From NCBI GenBank assembly GCA_017506865.1, contig JAFCMP010000114.1:180091-244090 (forward strand): 64,000 bases of DNA, read 5' to 3'. The DNA is from Tribonema minus. Lineage: Eukaryota; Sar; Xanthophyceae; Tribonematales; Tribonemataceae. Below the pieces are notes generated by a model. That model saw only the letters and a list, made by a program, of their open reading frames with translations. It was not told the origin of the DNA and ran no database searches. Below are positions 52,071 to 63,448 of the stretch, piece after piece. Position 1 is the stretch's first letter, and every line of letters starts with the position of its first letter. A program made the translations under genes and the position numbers.

Positions 52071-52366
52071 CTATACCTCTACTATTTATAGCGTACATAG
52101 CTGTGAGCACACTATGCTGATTCTCCAATATATCACAGTTTCAATACAGTCTTGCATGGTGAACGTGTGTCATATGGAGCTTGTTATTGCATTTGTTCAT
52201 CCATTGTGCAGCAGGATCTGAGAGTCAATGGCTTGCTTGCCCTACTAGGCTAGATGCTGGTTGTGCCTATGTGCAAAGCGCATGTGCCGCAACAGTGCTT
52301 GCATGGATGCATGGTGGCAAATGATACAAGTGTCGCAACAATGATTGCACAGATGCATGGTGGCAG

Positions 52367-52462
52367 TGTGCGAAAGGAAATGTTGCAATTGAACTGTGAA
52401 AGAAGTCTACACTGCGGTGCCTCCAGGCTACATTTGTCACTGGACTGTTACACCCAACTAGC
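52367..52462 (+). repeat. dispersed repeat, partner 49325-49427
   Basis: See the 49325 entry; this copy lacks the G-run. Confidence 0.9.
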
Positions 52463-52679
52463 ACTCTCCTACATGTGCAATGCCGCATGCTGCGGTAACT
52501 GCAGGGTGCCGAGCAGGCCGCTAGCCGTTGAAGCCATGGACTCACTAGCATAGAACTGCTACGAGGCACACTGAACCGGTCCTACAGACAACAGGCGCAG
52601 CTGCGCGAGTCGTATCAAAAGAGTCAACAGCTTCGAAGTGATACTATACTACTCTGCGCTACACCGCTGTGCGCCACGT

Positions 52680-52815
52680 CCACCGCTAACTTCAAGTTGA
52701 GCTCAAGGCTCAGAAACCTAGTACCCTCATAAAGAGCCAAGCTCTGCGGATCGATATAAAAGGGCGAAGCTCTTGCAACAGGCAGCATCAACAGGCGCTA
52801 TCGAAGGCACGCGAG
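52680..52815 (+). promoter_or_regulatory. TATA-plus-hairpin module, copy 3
   Basis: CGCTAACTTCAAGTTGAGCTC, then GGATCGATATAAAAGGGCG and AAGCTCTTGC, as at 47.62 kb. It lies 0.9 kb upstream of the ORF at 53674, so a promoter role is possible but unproven. Confidence 0.45.
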
Positions 52816-52999
52816 CCCTTTAAGGTGTCGTGCACAAATTACAAAGTGTCGTGCGCACAAAGTGTCGTGCGTGCCCTGCAGAAAGTACAAAGTGTTGTGA
52901 GTAAGTTCAAAGTGGCAAAATGCAGTAATGTGTCATTTCCGCACATACATACATATCAATGTTAAAATCCAGAATGTAATCATTCAAGTTTGGCTCCCT

Positions 53000-53260
53000 C
53001 CCAGAAATGTTTTGTCATATAGAGTGGACAGTAGGACATGGTGATACCTGAACGGGTTTGGCTCGCGAATAAATTTCAATTATATCAATTATAATTAATT
53101 AATTAGTCTAATTTAGATAGTGTCAGTATCGTCGTCAAGCGCCATTTGTGTGCGGCGAATGTAAAAAGTATTTTTTCAGAATCTGGCCTTCCTAGGGTGC
53201 ACTTTGATTGCATTTGTAACCGACCAAGTCACTAGGGCGCAAACTTGTGGAAACAAATGG
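53000..53260 (+). repeat. dispersed 230-bp repeat, copy E
   Basis: Core as copy A (GACAGTAGGACATGGTGATACC at 53026 onward). Its right end (TTGATTGCATTTGTAA) resembles copy B rather than C and D, so two subfamilies exist. Confidence 0.9.
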
Positions 53261-53673
53261 AGCGGTAACAAGAGGGTATCCCTTGCACCAATGCACACTT
53301 AGCTTACACATGGTGCAAGTGCTTTGTACTGACAATTTGAGTTTGTTGGGTCACCAAAGCATTTGCCACCAAAGGGACACACCAAGTCTTTGCCTGCTTC
53401 TTTGCCTGCAGTTATTGCCTTGTGCCCTTTGGCGACACCTTGTAAAGGCCGAGCGGTGCCCAAAAAGGCCGATATTTGCCGATTAATGTTCTAAATTAAT
53501 AAATCGAATTATTTATTATAGATTCCAATTGATTGTGGTAAGTGCTTGCACTGTATCACACCCATCGCTATCATCACAACTAAGGAGCAGTAGCAAAAGC
53601 AACAGCAACATCAACAGCAGCAACAGCAGCAGCAGCAGCAGCAGCAGCAAAAGCAGCAGCAAAAGCAGCAGCA

Positions 53674-54095
53674 TGGCCAAGCATATCCTACTGTCAGCGG
53701 GCCTCACCTCGATCATCAACGACACCGAAACCGGTGAGGAAAACCGCGCCAAGGCAGCCGAAATAGCTGCCAGCATCAACAAGTCCCAAAGGTATACCAC
53801 TTGCTCTGTGGCTAACCTGCAAGAGTGGAGTGATGCACCGCTGTTTCGCTTTGCGTCCCAAGACAAGTATCACAAGGACTTTGTGAAAGATCATTTTTGC
53901 TTCAAGGTCATCAGGGAAGCCATCGCCTCAGGCGCCGACCCTCCTTCCTACGACACAGCAGCAGACACCTTCGAGGCTCTGAGCGGGGAGATCAAAGACC
54001 AGCACACCCTCAGCACCGCCAAGATCCACGCCATCATCTTGTACTTCACTTACAGCGAGGCAAACTGTCAGCTGCGAGCCGCATGGCACCGGTAG
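53674..54095 (+). CDS. unknown 140-residue protein upstream of the LINE
   Basis: ATG 53674 follows a CAG-repeat stretch. The frame is globular (HFCFKVIREAIASGADPPSYDTAADTFEALSGEI at its centre, in pieces) and ends at TAG. It overlaps the start of the next frame. It could be an ORF1 of the downstream retroelement or an unrelated host exon; no domain recognised. Confidence 0.4.
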
Positions 54096-54099
54096 TGGC

Positions 54100-57000
54100 C
54101 CACTTCAACGGTGGTAGCTGCACGAGGTCGATGCTGAACCCTGAGGCGAGCACATCACACTGTCAGCAAAATCCGGCGGCAGCATACGCCAAGGGCATCC
54201 GGCAGCAGGTTGATCACGACCCATCCGGTGACCGTGCCCCTTCAGGCAGCAGTACCTGCAACACTGGGGCACACCATGCCAAGCGTGTGCAGGAGATGAG
54301 CACCATGTATGGTTGCACGGCAGAAGACTTCCTACGGGCGGTAAGGAAGCTGAGTGCATGCACAGGTGCCTGCGGTCTGGTCCATATGTCAGCCAGCGCG
54401 GGGCAGAGGCAATGCGCGCTGACCTCGCCATGCCACACATGTCGACGGAATGGAAGCGCCCCCACGCGCGCACGCCCGGCAGTACCCCCGGGCCAGTCCG
54501 AGGGCGGGGGTGCGGGTAGCGACGGCGCGGCCGCGGCGGCGCGGGCTGCCGCAGCGACACCTCCAAAGCCACCGGCGGTGCCGGCTAGTGGCGCTGCCAA
54601 CTCAAAGTCCAGCAAGAAACGCCCGGCGGCCACGGCAACCGGCGCGCAACGCCGCCGCCGAACGGCAGCTGCTGCGGCACCGCCTGGCAGCGCCGGCGCA
54701 CTCAGTCTAACAGCCTAAGGCTGCAGGACAGCAGCCCCCCCCACGGGACGGCCGTGGGATGGGCGGACATGGACTTGGACCCGCCGGACGATGCCGCGTC
54801 ACCGCCCCCCCCGACCACCACCACCAGTGGCAGGCCCTCAAAGCCCCAGGCACGAGCATCCCTGGCTTGGGACCTCTCGACGCCCTCGGTCGTCCACGCA
54901 CTTGACCAGACCAATGAGGCGGATCTACTGCTGCTACGGTTCACCACGACTGCCAACCCCTTCCGCACTCAGCTGCAGTGCACCCAGTGGGCACGGCTAG
55001 TGGAGCACGCCACACGACTACTGGCGGACGCCACAGACAGTGCACGTGAGGCGGCACGGGTGCGCCTCCACCATGGTGCCGGGGCGTTTGCTCATCAGGT
55101 TTCTCAGACTCTAGTGCAGCGCAGCTACAGGCTGCTGCACCTGCTAGCAGCAATGGCCTTTGGTAGGCAACCGGAGGGAACCGGTATGCCGCCTGCGGCC
55201 CGGCTGGCAGCGTTGCTGTCTGGCGACTTTGCGGAGCTACTGAGAAAGACGCTGTCAGCAGCAGCGGCGCTGCGGGCCCCCAAACCAAACAACGCAGCTA
55301 CGGCGTCGGCACAAACGAACTTCGATGCCGACTGGACGGAGGCTGACTCCAGGCAGCAAACAGCATGCGCTGCCCTCTCAGGCAAGCGACGGGGGGTAGG
55401 CCTGGCTGCCGCACGACTAGAGGCGCGTGAAGCATGCGCCCCAGCAGACGAGGTCACGGCACAGGTGCTGGCAGCAAAGCACCCTGAAACTGGCACCCGG
55501 CCCGGGGTAGTCGATACGCCAATGGAGCAAGTGCGCGGCCTGGTACGCGACGCCCGGCGGCACTGCTTGCACGGCGCAGGGGTGGCAACGACCGCCGGGC
55601 CCGCTGGCAGCGGCAGTCCCGTCTTCGAATCGGGTCAGGCGCATGATCGCAGCGATAGGCCTGAGGATGCTGCCAGCGCAGCCGGACGGCGCCTCGCGGT
55701 GGAGGCGACAGACATACTGTCGACCTTGTCCGCAGCAGGGGCGGGTAAGGCAGGAGGGCTGGACGGCCTACGCTATGAACACCTCTTGATGGCCGCTGGG
55801 CCTGGTGCACGAGTGAAAGCAGCCACCCGCCCCGTGCGCAGTGCCTCGCCAGGACTAGCTGGTGATTCAGAATCGGATGTGATGGAACCGGCATTCGCCC
55901 ATCACCTGGCCAAGGTGTTCACGACGCTGCTTGTTGAGCCCGAACTGCTGCCGGAGCAATCGCAACGGCTTCTCCGCGCCGCGGCCCTCTCAGGCATAGG
56001 ACAGAAGCGGCGTCCGATCGCCTGCTCCAGTTCTGGCGCAGACTCCTCGGGTCCACAGCGGCACGGAGTGTCAAGGGCAAAATATCGGGGCTGCTGGCCT
56101 CCATGTCGCAGTTTGGCGTAGGATACCGGTCTGGCGTCGAGCATGTGGCATCGCGCGCGCGCGTGTGGCACGAGCTGTATGGCACCACAATCCAGCTGGA
56201 CTGTGAGAACGCATTTAACAGTGTGGATCGCGCCGCCATTGTGCGGGGACTTATGCTCTTCTGTCCGGAGCTGCTCCCGCACTTTGAGTCCGTATACTGT
56301 GGTGACACTGCCCCAGAGATGCGAGTGGAGGTGAACGGTGAAGCTCGCATTATCTGCTCCCACCTAGGGTGCCAGCAAGGGGACCCTCTAGGGCCGCTGT
56401 ACTTTGCAGTGGCAGCGGCCTTCCTACTCTTCTACCCTGATGGAGTGAATGCGACGCCCGGCAGTATGCCGGCCTACGGCCACAGCACAGCGGAACCACC
56501 AGCCCCGCACTGCGCTTTCCTGGATGACCTCAACGTGCTGCAAGCTGCCTACTTCGACGATGCAGCGGCCGCTGGGGTGGCAGAGGTGATCCGTCGGCTT
56601 GCGGCAGGGGGCCTACGCGTTCGACCAGACAAGTCGCTGGCCATCGCCATGCGCGGCACAGTGTTTGATGAAGCGGCCAGAGCACGCCTGCGCGCCCTTG
56701 ACATACCGTTTGTGGACGCCACCATGCCAGAATCCAGTCAGGGCTTTACGTCGGTCGGGGTACCGGTAGGGCACCCAGCCTATGTGCATGCTGCCATGAG
56801 CAAGCATCTTGTTGACGCAGGGACATGGCGATTGTCGTGGCAGCTAGCTGGAATGGCGCGGCATCACCTACAGGCAGCACAGTTCATTCTGCGCAGGTCA
56901 CTGACGAAGCGCATGGGCTTCTGAGCTCGGGTCGTTGACACGGCTTTGAGTGAGACATGGCTGCACGCATTTGACGGGTTCTGTGCATGGACGCTTGAAC

Positions 57001-58900
57001 GCATGCTGCACCTGCACGGCTGCGCTACCGCGGCAGTCATGAAGTCACACCTGCTGGCCGCCTGCACTGCTGGTGACAATGAGGAAGCCAGCAGTGGCAG
57101 CGTGCTGGTATTGCCGCGCTTGGGCCCGCCAGAACTCACGGACATCGCAGTGCCACTGCGGGCATCACGGTTGCCGGAGCGACGAGGCGGTCTGGGCATG
57201 CCGCTTTTGGGGCTACTGGCACCAGCCGCATACACGGCCCAGGCATGCACAACACTGCGGCCTGCAATAATTCATGCCACTGTGGCAGCAGGGGCCCTGA
57301 GGCTCGGCACTGACGAACACGGCGCAGTCACCTGGTTCGCGCAGCACTCATGCGCAATACGCGAGGACCAGGGACTGCCGCCAATCATCGAGGCCGTGCG
57401 ACGCTCTACGCGAGCGCTGACAGCTGATGGCGGCGAAAAATCACGCACAGCTGTGGCCGAGCAGCTCCCAGCATCGTTGCTACGGTGGGCAGCAGATACG
57501 ACGGCCGCAGCGTCGACGCTCCCCACTGCGGTGCAAGCGATCTACGCCGCAACTGCCGTCACGGAGACGGGGACCACTGAGCCAGCCCCACACACCCACG
57601 GCATTGTGCCTGGCGCCGAGGCGGCCGCCGCGGCGGCGACCGTACCTGGCCCTCAAGCCGCTGCCGCGGCTGCCTCTTCCACGCCCGCTAAAACACAAAC
57701 TAGCGCGGAAGAAAGCAGCTGCAGCGGCGGGCAGGAGGACGACGACGACGACTGGGAGGCCTATGCTGACGAGATCTGCAGGAAGGTAGTGCCCCGCCGC
57801 CGGCGCGGTCACTTCACGCACGGACTACAAGCCGGCCTTTCAAATGTTCTTTGACGTCAATACGAGGACTGCCTGGTGGAGGACCTAGAGGCTGCCTCGG
57901 CTGGTGCCGTGGGCAAGCCGACGCAGGCTACACTTATTGGTGACTCGCGTGACACCAGCCGCCGCCGCCAACAGGCTAGCGCGCGGGTCCTGGCGCAGCT
58001 GCGCAGCCAGCGTGCGTCCGGGGCAATGGCGTGGATGAGCGTGCCGCCCGCTGCCAATGACCGCCCGGGTGCGGCGCCCATGTCCAGTATGGCAGCAGCC
58101 ACGATGGTTTTGGTTGCGATCTTTATAGACGGGTGGGGCATACAGGGCGAGGTGTGCCCATGGCGGTGCAGTGACGTGAGCCCCACCTCCACGCATGCGA
58201 TCAGCTGCCCCAGCCAGCACATACGGGGGCACAACGCGACACAGTGCCACACTGCCCAAAAGCGGTGCCTACAGCGCATCTTGAGACAGCACCCTGTCTC
58301 TATTGTCCGCAATGAGGACGCTAGCGTCTTCAAGGTACCGGGGTATCGGGCGGACACAATCATTGACCCAGGGTGTCTGCACTTTAGCAGTGCATGCCGT
58401 AACAAGGGAATAGTGCTAGACACAAGTGTGTGCGCGCCCACAGCGAGCTCGTACCTGACAGGCAAAACAAATGCCTCGAACACGGACGGCTATGCTGCTG
58501 GGGTGGGGGAGGACGCGAAGGTCAAGCACCACACCGGCACCTTGACGTCATCTTGGGCTTTTGTGCCATTCGTGCAGGAGTCGTACGGACGGCTGGGCAA
58601 GCAGACAAGCCTTTTTGTTAAGGAGTTGGCGATGCACTCAGCACTGTGCTCAGGGGGGGGGAAGGCAGATGTGTTACGCAAGGCCGGGTTAGCTAAAAGT
58701 CAGATCCACATTGAGCTGAGCATATCGCTGGCGCGGGAGTTGGCGGAGCGCATCATGGCATACACACGTGGAGCGCGAATGCTGGGCTGTGTTGCGGCGC
58801 CGGTATCCAAACTCCTAGGGCACAGCGCAGACTAGGCTGCTGCGTTGACGCAAGCTTTTCGATTGCATAGGCAACCCGGCCTCCCTTGGGCCTTTATAAA
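54100..58900 (+). mobile_element. LINE-like retroelement with RT and restriction-like endonuclease, decayed
   Basis: GC-rich. Reading frames chain as 54100-54718, 54754-56020 and 56022-58835. RT blocks are clear: motif A LDCENAFNSVDR (56196-56231), motif B GCQQGDPLGP (56367-56396) and motif C FLDD (56517-56528). A Cys/His cluster (CPWRC...H...C...H) and a PD-(D/E)XK-like endonuclease follow: YRAD (58353), VLDTSV (58419), then K-x-K (58518), as in R2/CRE-type elements. Damage: TAA 54716, a frame change near the C8 run (54735-54742), another at CC 56021, and in-frame TGAs at 56922 and 57852. An Asp/Glu-rich and Ala-rich spacer lies at 57600-57780. The protein cannot be made as one chain from this copy as read. 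Confidence 0.8.
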
Positions 58901-58906
58901 TACAAG
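58890..58906 (+). promoter_or_regulatory. TATA-like box upstream of the recombinase
   Basis: GCCTTTATAAATACAAG lies about 130 bases before the first ATG (59032) of the recombinase frame and just after the LINE. Confidence 0.35.
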
Positions 58907-60996
58907 TCCATACGTACTTCACTTGGAGCTTCATTGTGCCATTTTACATCGACAAGCGAGCCACTGGTGGGGAGCGAAGTGTAGACTGGTCCCCGATCAA
59001 AGATTCGACTGTGAAGGCACAGCGACTGGCCATGTTTGATTTGGTGAAAACCATCGCAGCTGCGGAGTATGTACCAATGGCACCTTCAGGCGCCACGCTT
59101 CTTCAGTTCTATGACTTTGGCGTGGATACAGACGATGAGCGCTTACGCTATTTGTTGGAACGGCAATTTGCGAAGCAAGGAGAACAAGCATCTGAGGGCA
59201 AGACGGCTGCAACATCGTCAAGCGGCGGCGCTAGCCACTATGTGCACGCCATGTGGACAGCCTGCGTGCTTCTGGGCCGTCAACCGCATCCCATCAGTGT
59301 TGTGTGCCCTCTGCGCACATCAGAGTTTCATCTGCTCACCAAAGGCCATGGCTCCCCTGAGGACCTGCTGATCGGCAACAGGGTGGTCCCGCCGCTCTCA
59401 TATGCTTCACTGGTGTCAGATGACTCTTTTGAAACGAGCAAGGAGTACTCTTTCCTCTGTGGTTTCACAAAGGAGCCCTTCTATGTGGACATCAACGTGT
59501 CAGACGTGTATGACATCTACCGCGCGACACGACTGGCAGCGAAGGCGTCCACTGCTGGCAATCTGCACGATGCTGTACGCCACATCTACAAGGCAACAAG
59601 TGAGAATGGCAGGGCGAACTTTGTGAATGCCATTTCATTGGTATTTCCAGCACTGAGAATGTCGCAAGACCGCCTCAAGCCCGATGCCAACGACATCCTT
59701 GCCCTCAAGACCTACCCCCCAGGCGCTGATTTGACAAGCATCGAAACATCTGGCTCTGTAGTGGCGTACACGGTCAATAAATTCCTCTCGCTTTTTGAGG
59801 ACGAGCTCTGCAACGTGAAGCGCAAGATTCGCGCCAACATCACAGAGTCACGTGCGCTGGACAGAGGGGGACTGAAGGCAAAAGTGAAACGTGGAAATCT
59901 TCCAGAGGGAGCGGGAGAGCCTTTGGATTTGATGGTGAAAGCACTGAGAAATCAGGTCTGGCTGCAAGTGTGGGACATGGTCATCGGCCCATGGCTTCGC
60001 ACAATGGACTTTGCCCAGACTGCACAAGCATGGCTCGACGTGCCACTGGACCAAGCATCATCACTGGCTTCATTTGCCAGCAGCATAGGCTTCACCAAGG
60101 CAGACTATGTGAGACTGCAGACCGTTCTGCTCGTGCATTTGGCGATGTTTAGACAGCAAGTGTATCGCGACTCGCTGCTGAGCGAGTACACACTGGAGCG
60201 TCGCGAGTCAATGGGCTACTACAAGCTCGACATGACGCGTTCCTTCAAGACAGCCAGTTCCAACAATCGCGATGGACAACCTCACCTGGCGGCGTGGGAT
60301 TTATCATCATATGAGAGCTGCCTTGTACACGCACTGATACTGCTACGGTCTATCACCACAACTGGTGCTGGGAAATCCAGTGCGCACATGTTTCTCGCCA
60401 AGACCGGCTCTACATGCATCAACCAACGTGACCTGAAGGACATTTTTCAGTTTGTTGGACGTGAATACCTAGCGGTGCCCGAACTGTCCAGCCACAACCT
60501 CCGCTCAGCCTACATCACCAAGTTCGTTGCATCTAGCCTGATCAACACGGACAACGAGTTAGAACTTCTTGCCGCTTCTGTTCAAGTTTCGAGGAGATCA
60601 ATGTTAGAGGCTTATGTGGCACCTGCATTCAACAATCCAGTGAGAAAACTGGCGCGGCGCATCCGAGACGGCGGAATGGCGGACCTCGATGACGATGAAG
60701 ACATGGAGGATGTGGAGGAGGCAGAGGAGGCAGAAACAACCGCGAACAAACCGAGGGGCCCTGCTTTGAGCAAGGTCAGGCAGCCGTTTAGGCCTTTGGC
60801 GGCCATCGCAGTTACAGCGCACAAAGGCAATGCTAAGGAAGCGTTTGCGACTCTATTGGCGCAGCGCAATGCCGGTTCTTTGGGCACAACTGAACAATGG
60901 TTCAACTTCAGCTGTTCTTCTTTTGAGGACAAGGATGCCAACAACTTTGATAGGTGGTACTACAACAAGAATGCAAAGCGCCAGAAGACAGCTTGA
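58900..60996 (+). CDS. tyrosine recombinase, Crypton-like
   Basis: A long intact frame opens after TAA 58897; the first ATG is 59032, so either that is the start or a 5' exon is missing. The C-terminal domain shows the tyrosine-recombinase core: a candidate first Arg in YKLDMTRSFK, then SSHNLRSAYITKFV (H-x-x-R, residues 520-523 counting from 58936), and RRSMLEAY with the nucleophile Tyr at 560, 37 residues after the Arg. The GHS box is altered to VQV. The N-terminal 400 residues are helical and contain no reverse transcriptase. An acidic tail (DLDDDEDMEDVEEAEEAE) and basic end follow. Such proteins mobilise Cryptons by cutting and rejoining DNA via a phosphotyrosine. It ends in TGA. Confidence 0.7.
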   Translation: MQVHTYFTWSFIVPFYIDKRATGGERSVDWSPIKDSTVKAQRLAMFDLVKTIAAAEYVPMAPSGATLLQFYDFGVDTDDERLRYLLERQFAKQGEQASEGKTAATSSSGGASHYVHAMWTACVLLGRQPHPISVVCPLRTSEFHLLTKGHGSPEDLLIGNRVVPPLSYASLVSDDSFETSKEYSFLCGFTKEPFYVDINVSDVYDIYRATRLAAKASTAGNLHDAVRHIYKATSENGRANFVNAISLVFPALRMSQDRLKPDANDILALKTYPPGADLTSIETSGSVVAYTVNKFLSLFEDELCNVKRKIRANITESRALDRGGLKAKVKRGNLPEGAGEPLDLMVKALRNQVWLQVWDMVIGPWLRTMDFAQTAQAWLDVPLDQASSLASFASSIGFTKADYVRLQTVLLVHLAMFRQQVYRDSLLSEYTLERRESMGYYKLDMTRSFKTASSNNRDGQPHLAAWDLSSYESCLVHALILLRSITTTGAGKSSAHMFLAKTGSTCINQRDLKDIFQFVGREYLAVPELSSHNLRSAYITKFVASSLINTDNELELLAASVQVSRRSMLEAYVAPAFNNPVRKLARRIRDGGMADLDDDEDMEDVEEAEEAETTANKPRGPALSKVRQPFRPLAAIAVTAHKGNAKEAFATLLAQRNAGSLGTTEQWFNFSCSSFEDKDANNFDRWYYNKNAKRQKTA

Positions 60997-61159
60997 CGTG
61001 CACACAAAGCTATGTAAATGAAACATTCATCGTCAATCCACTTTTGTTGCGATGCGCATCACGCATTCTTGTGTGCTCAATCAAAGTCACACTGCCAACA
61101 CAACGCACCCACGCATCTGTGAAGCAAAGTCTGGATCACCGCACACCACTGGCTCTCCG

Positions 61160-62658
61160 TCAGGACATCCAATGTGACATCCCTGCCTCCATGAGACCAG
61201 GCACACTGGCCGTGATCACCGCTGCTAGGCCCGGTGCTAGGCCTCTGGCCAGATTGGCGAATGCGTAGAGGCCAGCGCGCTGGATGTCTCTATCTCTTGG
61301 ATGTGCCCATCGCGCTAACTCCACCGCATCAAGCACACCAGCTGTGAGAAGCGCTGCTCGCGCCGCTGCGCAGTCTTGGGCCAGATTGGATACTGCCTGC
61401 AGGCCATTGCGCTGGACTCGCACATTGCCCTGATGTGTGCGCAGCCCTGCCTCCACGACAACAGGCGCACCGGCCGCGACCAGTGCTGCTTGCGCCGCGG
61501 CGCAGCCTTGGGCCAGATAGGCGGCTGCCCCGAGGCCATTGCTCTGGACGTCCGCATCACCGGGATGCGCACACAACCCTGCCACCACGACATCAGGCGC
61601 ACCGGCCGTGACCAGCGCTGCTTGAGCCACTGTGTTGAGGCCCTGAGTCTGAAGCAAGCGGGAGCCCAGCAATTGCAATGTGTCGCTTCAGCTATCATCT
61701 AGGCAATTAGGCATGCAGGTAAACAAATATATGATCCTAAGGCAAGCAATTGTGTTCACTGGGTATATACCTGTAAGGTATGCAAGGTTCAATGACATTT
61801 TTGTAAGGACGACATCGATGATATGCTTAGGAGCTCACGCACACCATCACTGGTATACCAAGTGTTTGCAAACTACACTGAAGTAAATGCATACCTGAGA
61901 AGAAATAGCCAAGGCTATACACTTCATAGCTTCCTGTTGAATCTCCGCATCAGCAGGGTGCCTCTCCATCGCCGCCACGACTGCACGGCTAGCTCCAGGC
62001 GCCGTCATGACAGCGTCTGCTCTGAGAGCCGACAGCAGCACAGTCCTCCCCCCTTGTTGGTCGTCCGAGCGATCAACCAGGGCCTCCCGTACACTGGCAT
62101 CCTGCAAAAGCTTCCACCCTGGGCACGAAAGCACTAGGCTCCCTGGGAGCTCGTTTTTGATGCATATCACCCGTAGGACGTCCATGTGCTCCCCTAATGC
62201 GGCCGTCCAGCACACGCTTTCGTCGACGCTGACGCTTCCAGCATGAGCACGCAAGAAGTCGGAGTCCCCACGCCCTGCAGACGCTGTGCAGATGGAAGTG
62301 AGCGAGCAGCCGTTGTGCTGAGCCCACCCCCTCAGGTTGCCTGGCACACATATCAGACGCACGCTGGTCGTCTTTGAGCCCGCGGCAAGCCTTGGGTTCT
62401 CTGCTTCAGTAGAGCCCTCAAGCGCTGCGCACTGTGCCTCCTCTGTAACCGTCCCACCCCCACGCCACCTGCACGTATCGAGTGCCACTCCTTGGCGACC
62501 AGAGACAAGGGGAAGTAGTTGTGGTCGGCTTCTTCCACGGATAGCACTTTCCGTAACAAATCGCCCGAAAGCACGGCGTGGCTTGGTATCGTTAATGACT
62601 GCTTGCCACCACCGTCCTCCGCAACTTGCTCCACTTGGATGTGGGTGTTGGCCTCCAT
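61160..62658 (-). pseudogene. duplicate of the F-box/ankyrin/ARM gene, frameshifted and short
   Basis: Exon 1 starts at ATG 62658 and matches the 47-kb gene closely, including the F-box-like and ankyrin-like parts and the GTATGC donor. A C5 run at 62457-62461 (C6 at 47107-47112 in the sister) shifts the frame after WHSIRAGGV. Exon 2 (61648-61160) has only about four ARM repeats, against about 14 in the sister copy. Upstream flanks are also shared to about 62970, so the duplication is near 1.8 kb. If the missing C is a consensus error this is a functional short paralogue. Confidence 0.65.
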
Positions 62659-63044
62659 ACCTATGATCTCGTGCAGCTGTCAAGGCACAGAGAAGCAACA
62701 ATAGGGTCGTGAGAAGGTATAATGGCGTATACAGACATGTAGCTGACACAAGGGTGGCAATACCCTCCAGCAGGCGCACGGGATGCTTTGCGACATTTAC
62801 CCGTTTCTCGAGCTTAAGCTTTCTACAACGCCTGAAACGGGGCAACAGCACCACTCAACCATGCTAGGTAATTGACATGTTGCTCTGCGTCTCACCTGAT
62901 GCCAGAGGCTCCACTTCCCCGTGGCGATGTACGCAATGTTCTGCTGCAAACGAATGGTAGCACCTATAACTTGCAGATGAGCTCAATTTAAAGTTTTCTT
63001 GATCAAGAAGCGAAGCTCTTGCGACCGACAGCGACAATCACGGA

Positions 63045-63150
63045 GCAAATCGCGGAGTGTCGCGTAGCGACGTGTCCGAAGGCCACCCGATTTATAAGAG
63101 CGAAGCTCTTGCGATATAGAAGCGCGAAGCTCTTGCAACAGGGCAGCATC
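63045..63150 (+). promoter_or_regulatory. TATA-plus-hairpin modules, copies 4 and 5
   Basis: GTCGC-GTA-GCGAC hairpin, CCGAAGGCCACCC, then GATTTATAAGAGCGAAGCTC and, 29 bases on, GATATAGAAGCGCGAAGCTC, each followed by TTGC and the second by AACAGGGCAGCATC. They lie about 330 bases upstream of the ATG at 63449. Confidence 0.45.
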
Positions 63151-63448
63151 AAGTGAGTGCCAGCAGGCATTCGTACGAACTGCACGCACAGAATCAACCA
63201 CATGTTGTGTAGGCCAGCAGGTGGCGATCATAAAGCACAGAAGCAACTGAGCACTCGAAGCGCACAGTGGCTGTTCCGTTCAACCTAAATCACATTGCTG
63301 TATGCCCCTTGGCCCCTACCGCAAAGCGATTTCGATGCGCTGATGTATCACATGTATATGTAGGCTGGTTACATGTCTCCTGACAATTTGCAGCCTCTGT
63401 TGCAATGATACACAGGTCCTTCCCGCACAATTCGCCGGCAGTGCGCCG

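Noticed and set aside
16527..57854. UGA reassigned to Trp across the window
   Set aside because: TGA ends the GTPase, FNIP, kinase-like, recombinase, PRMT-barrel and Ala-rich genes at natural C-termini, so the in-frame TGAs are better explained by decay.
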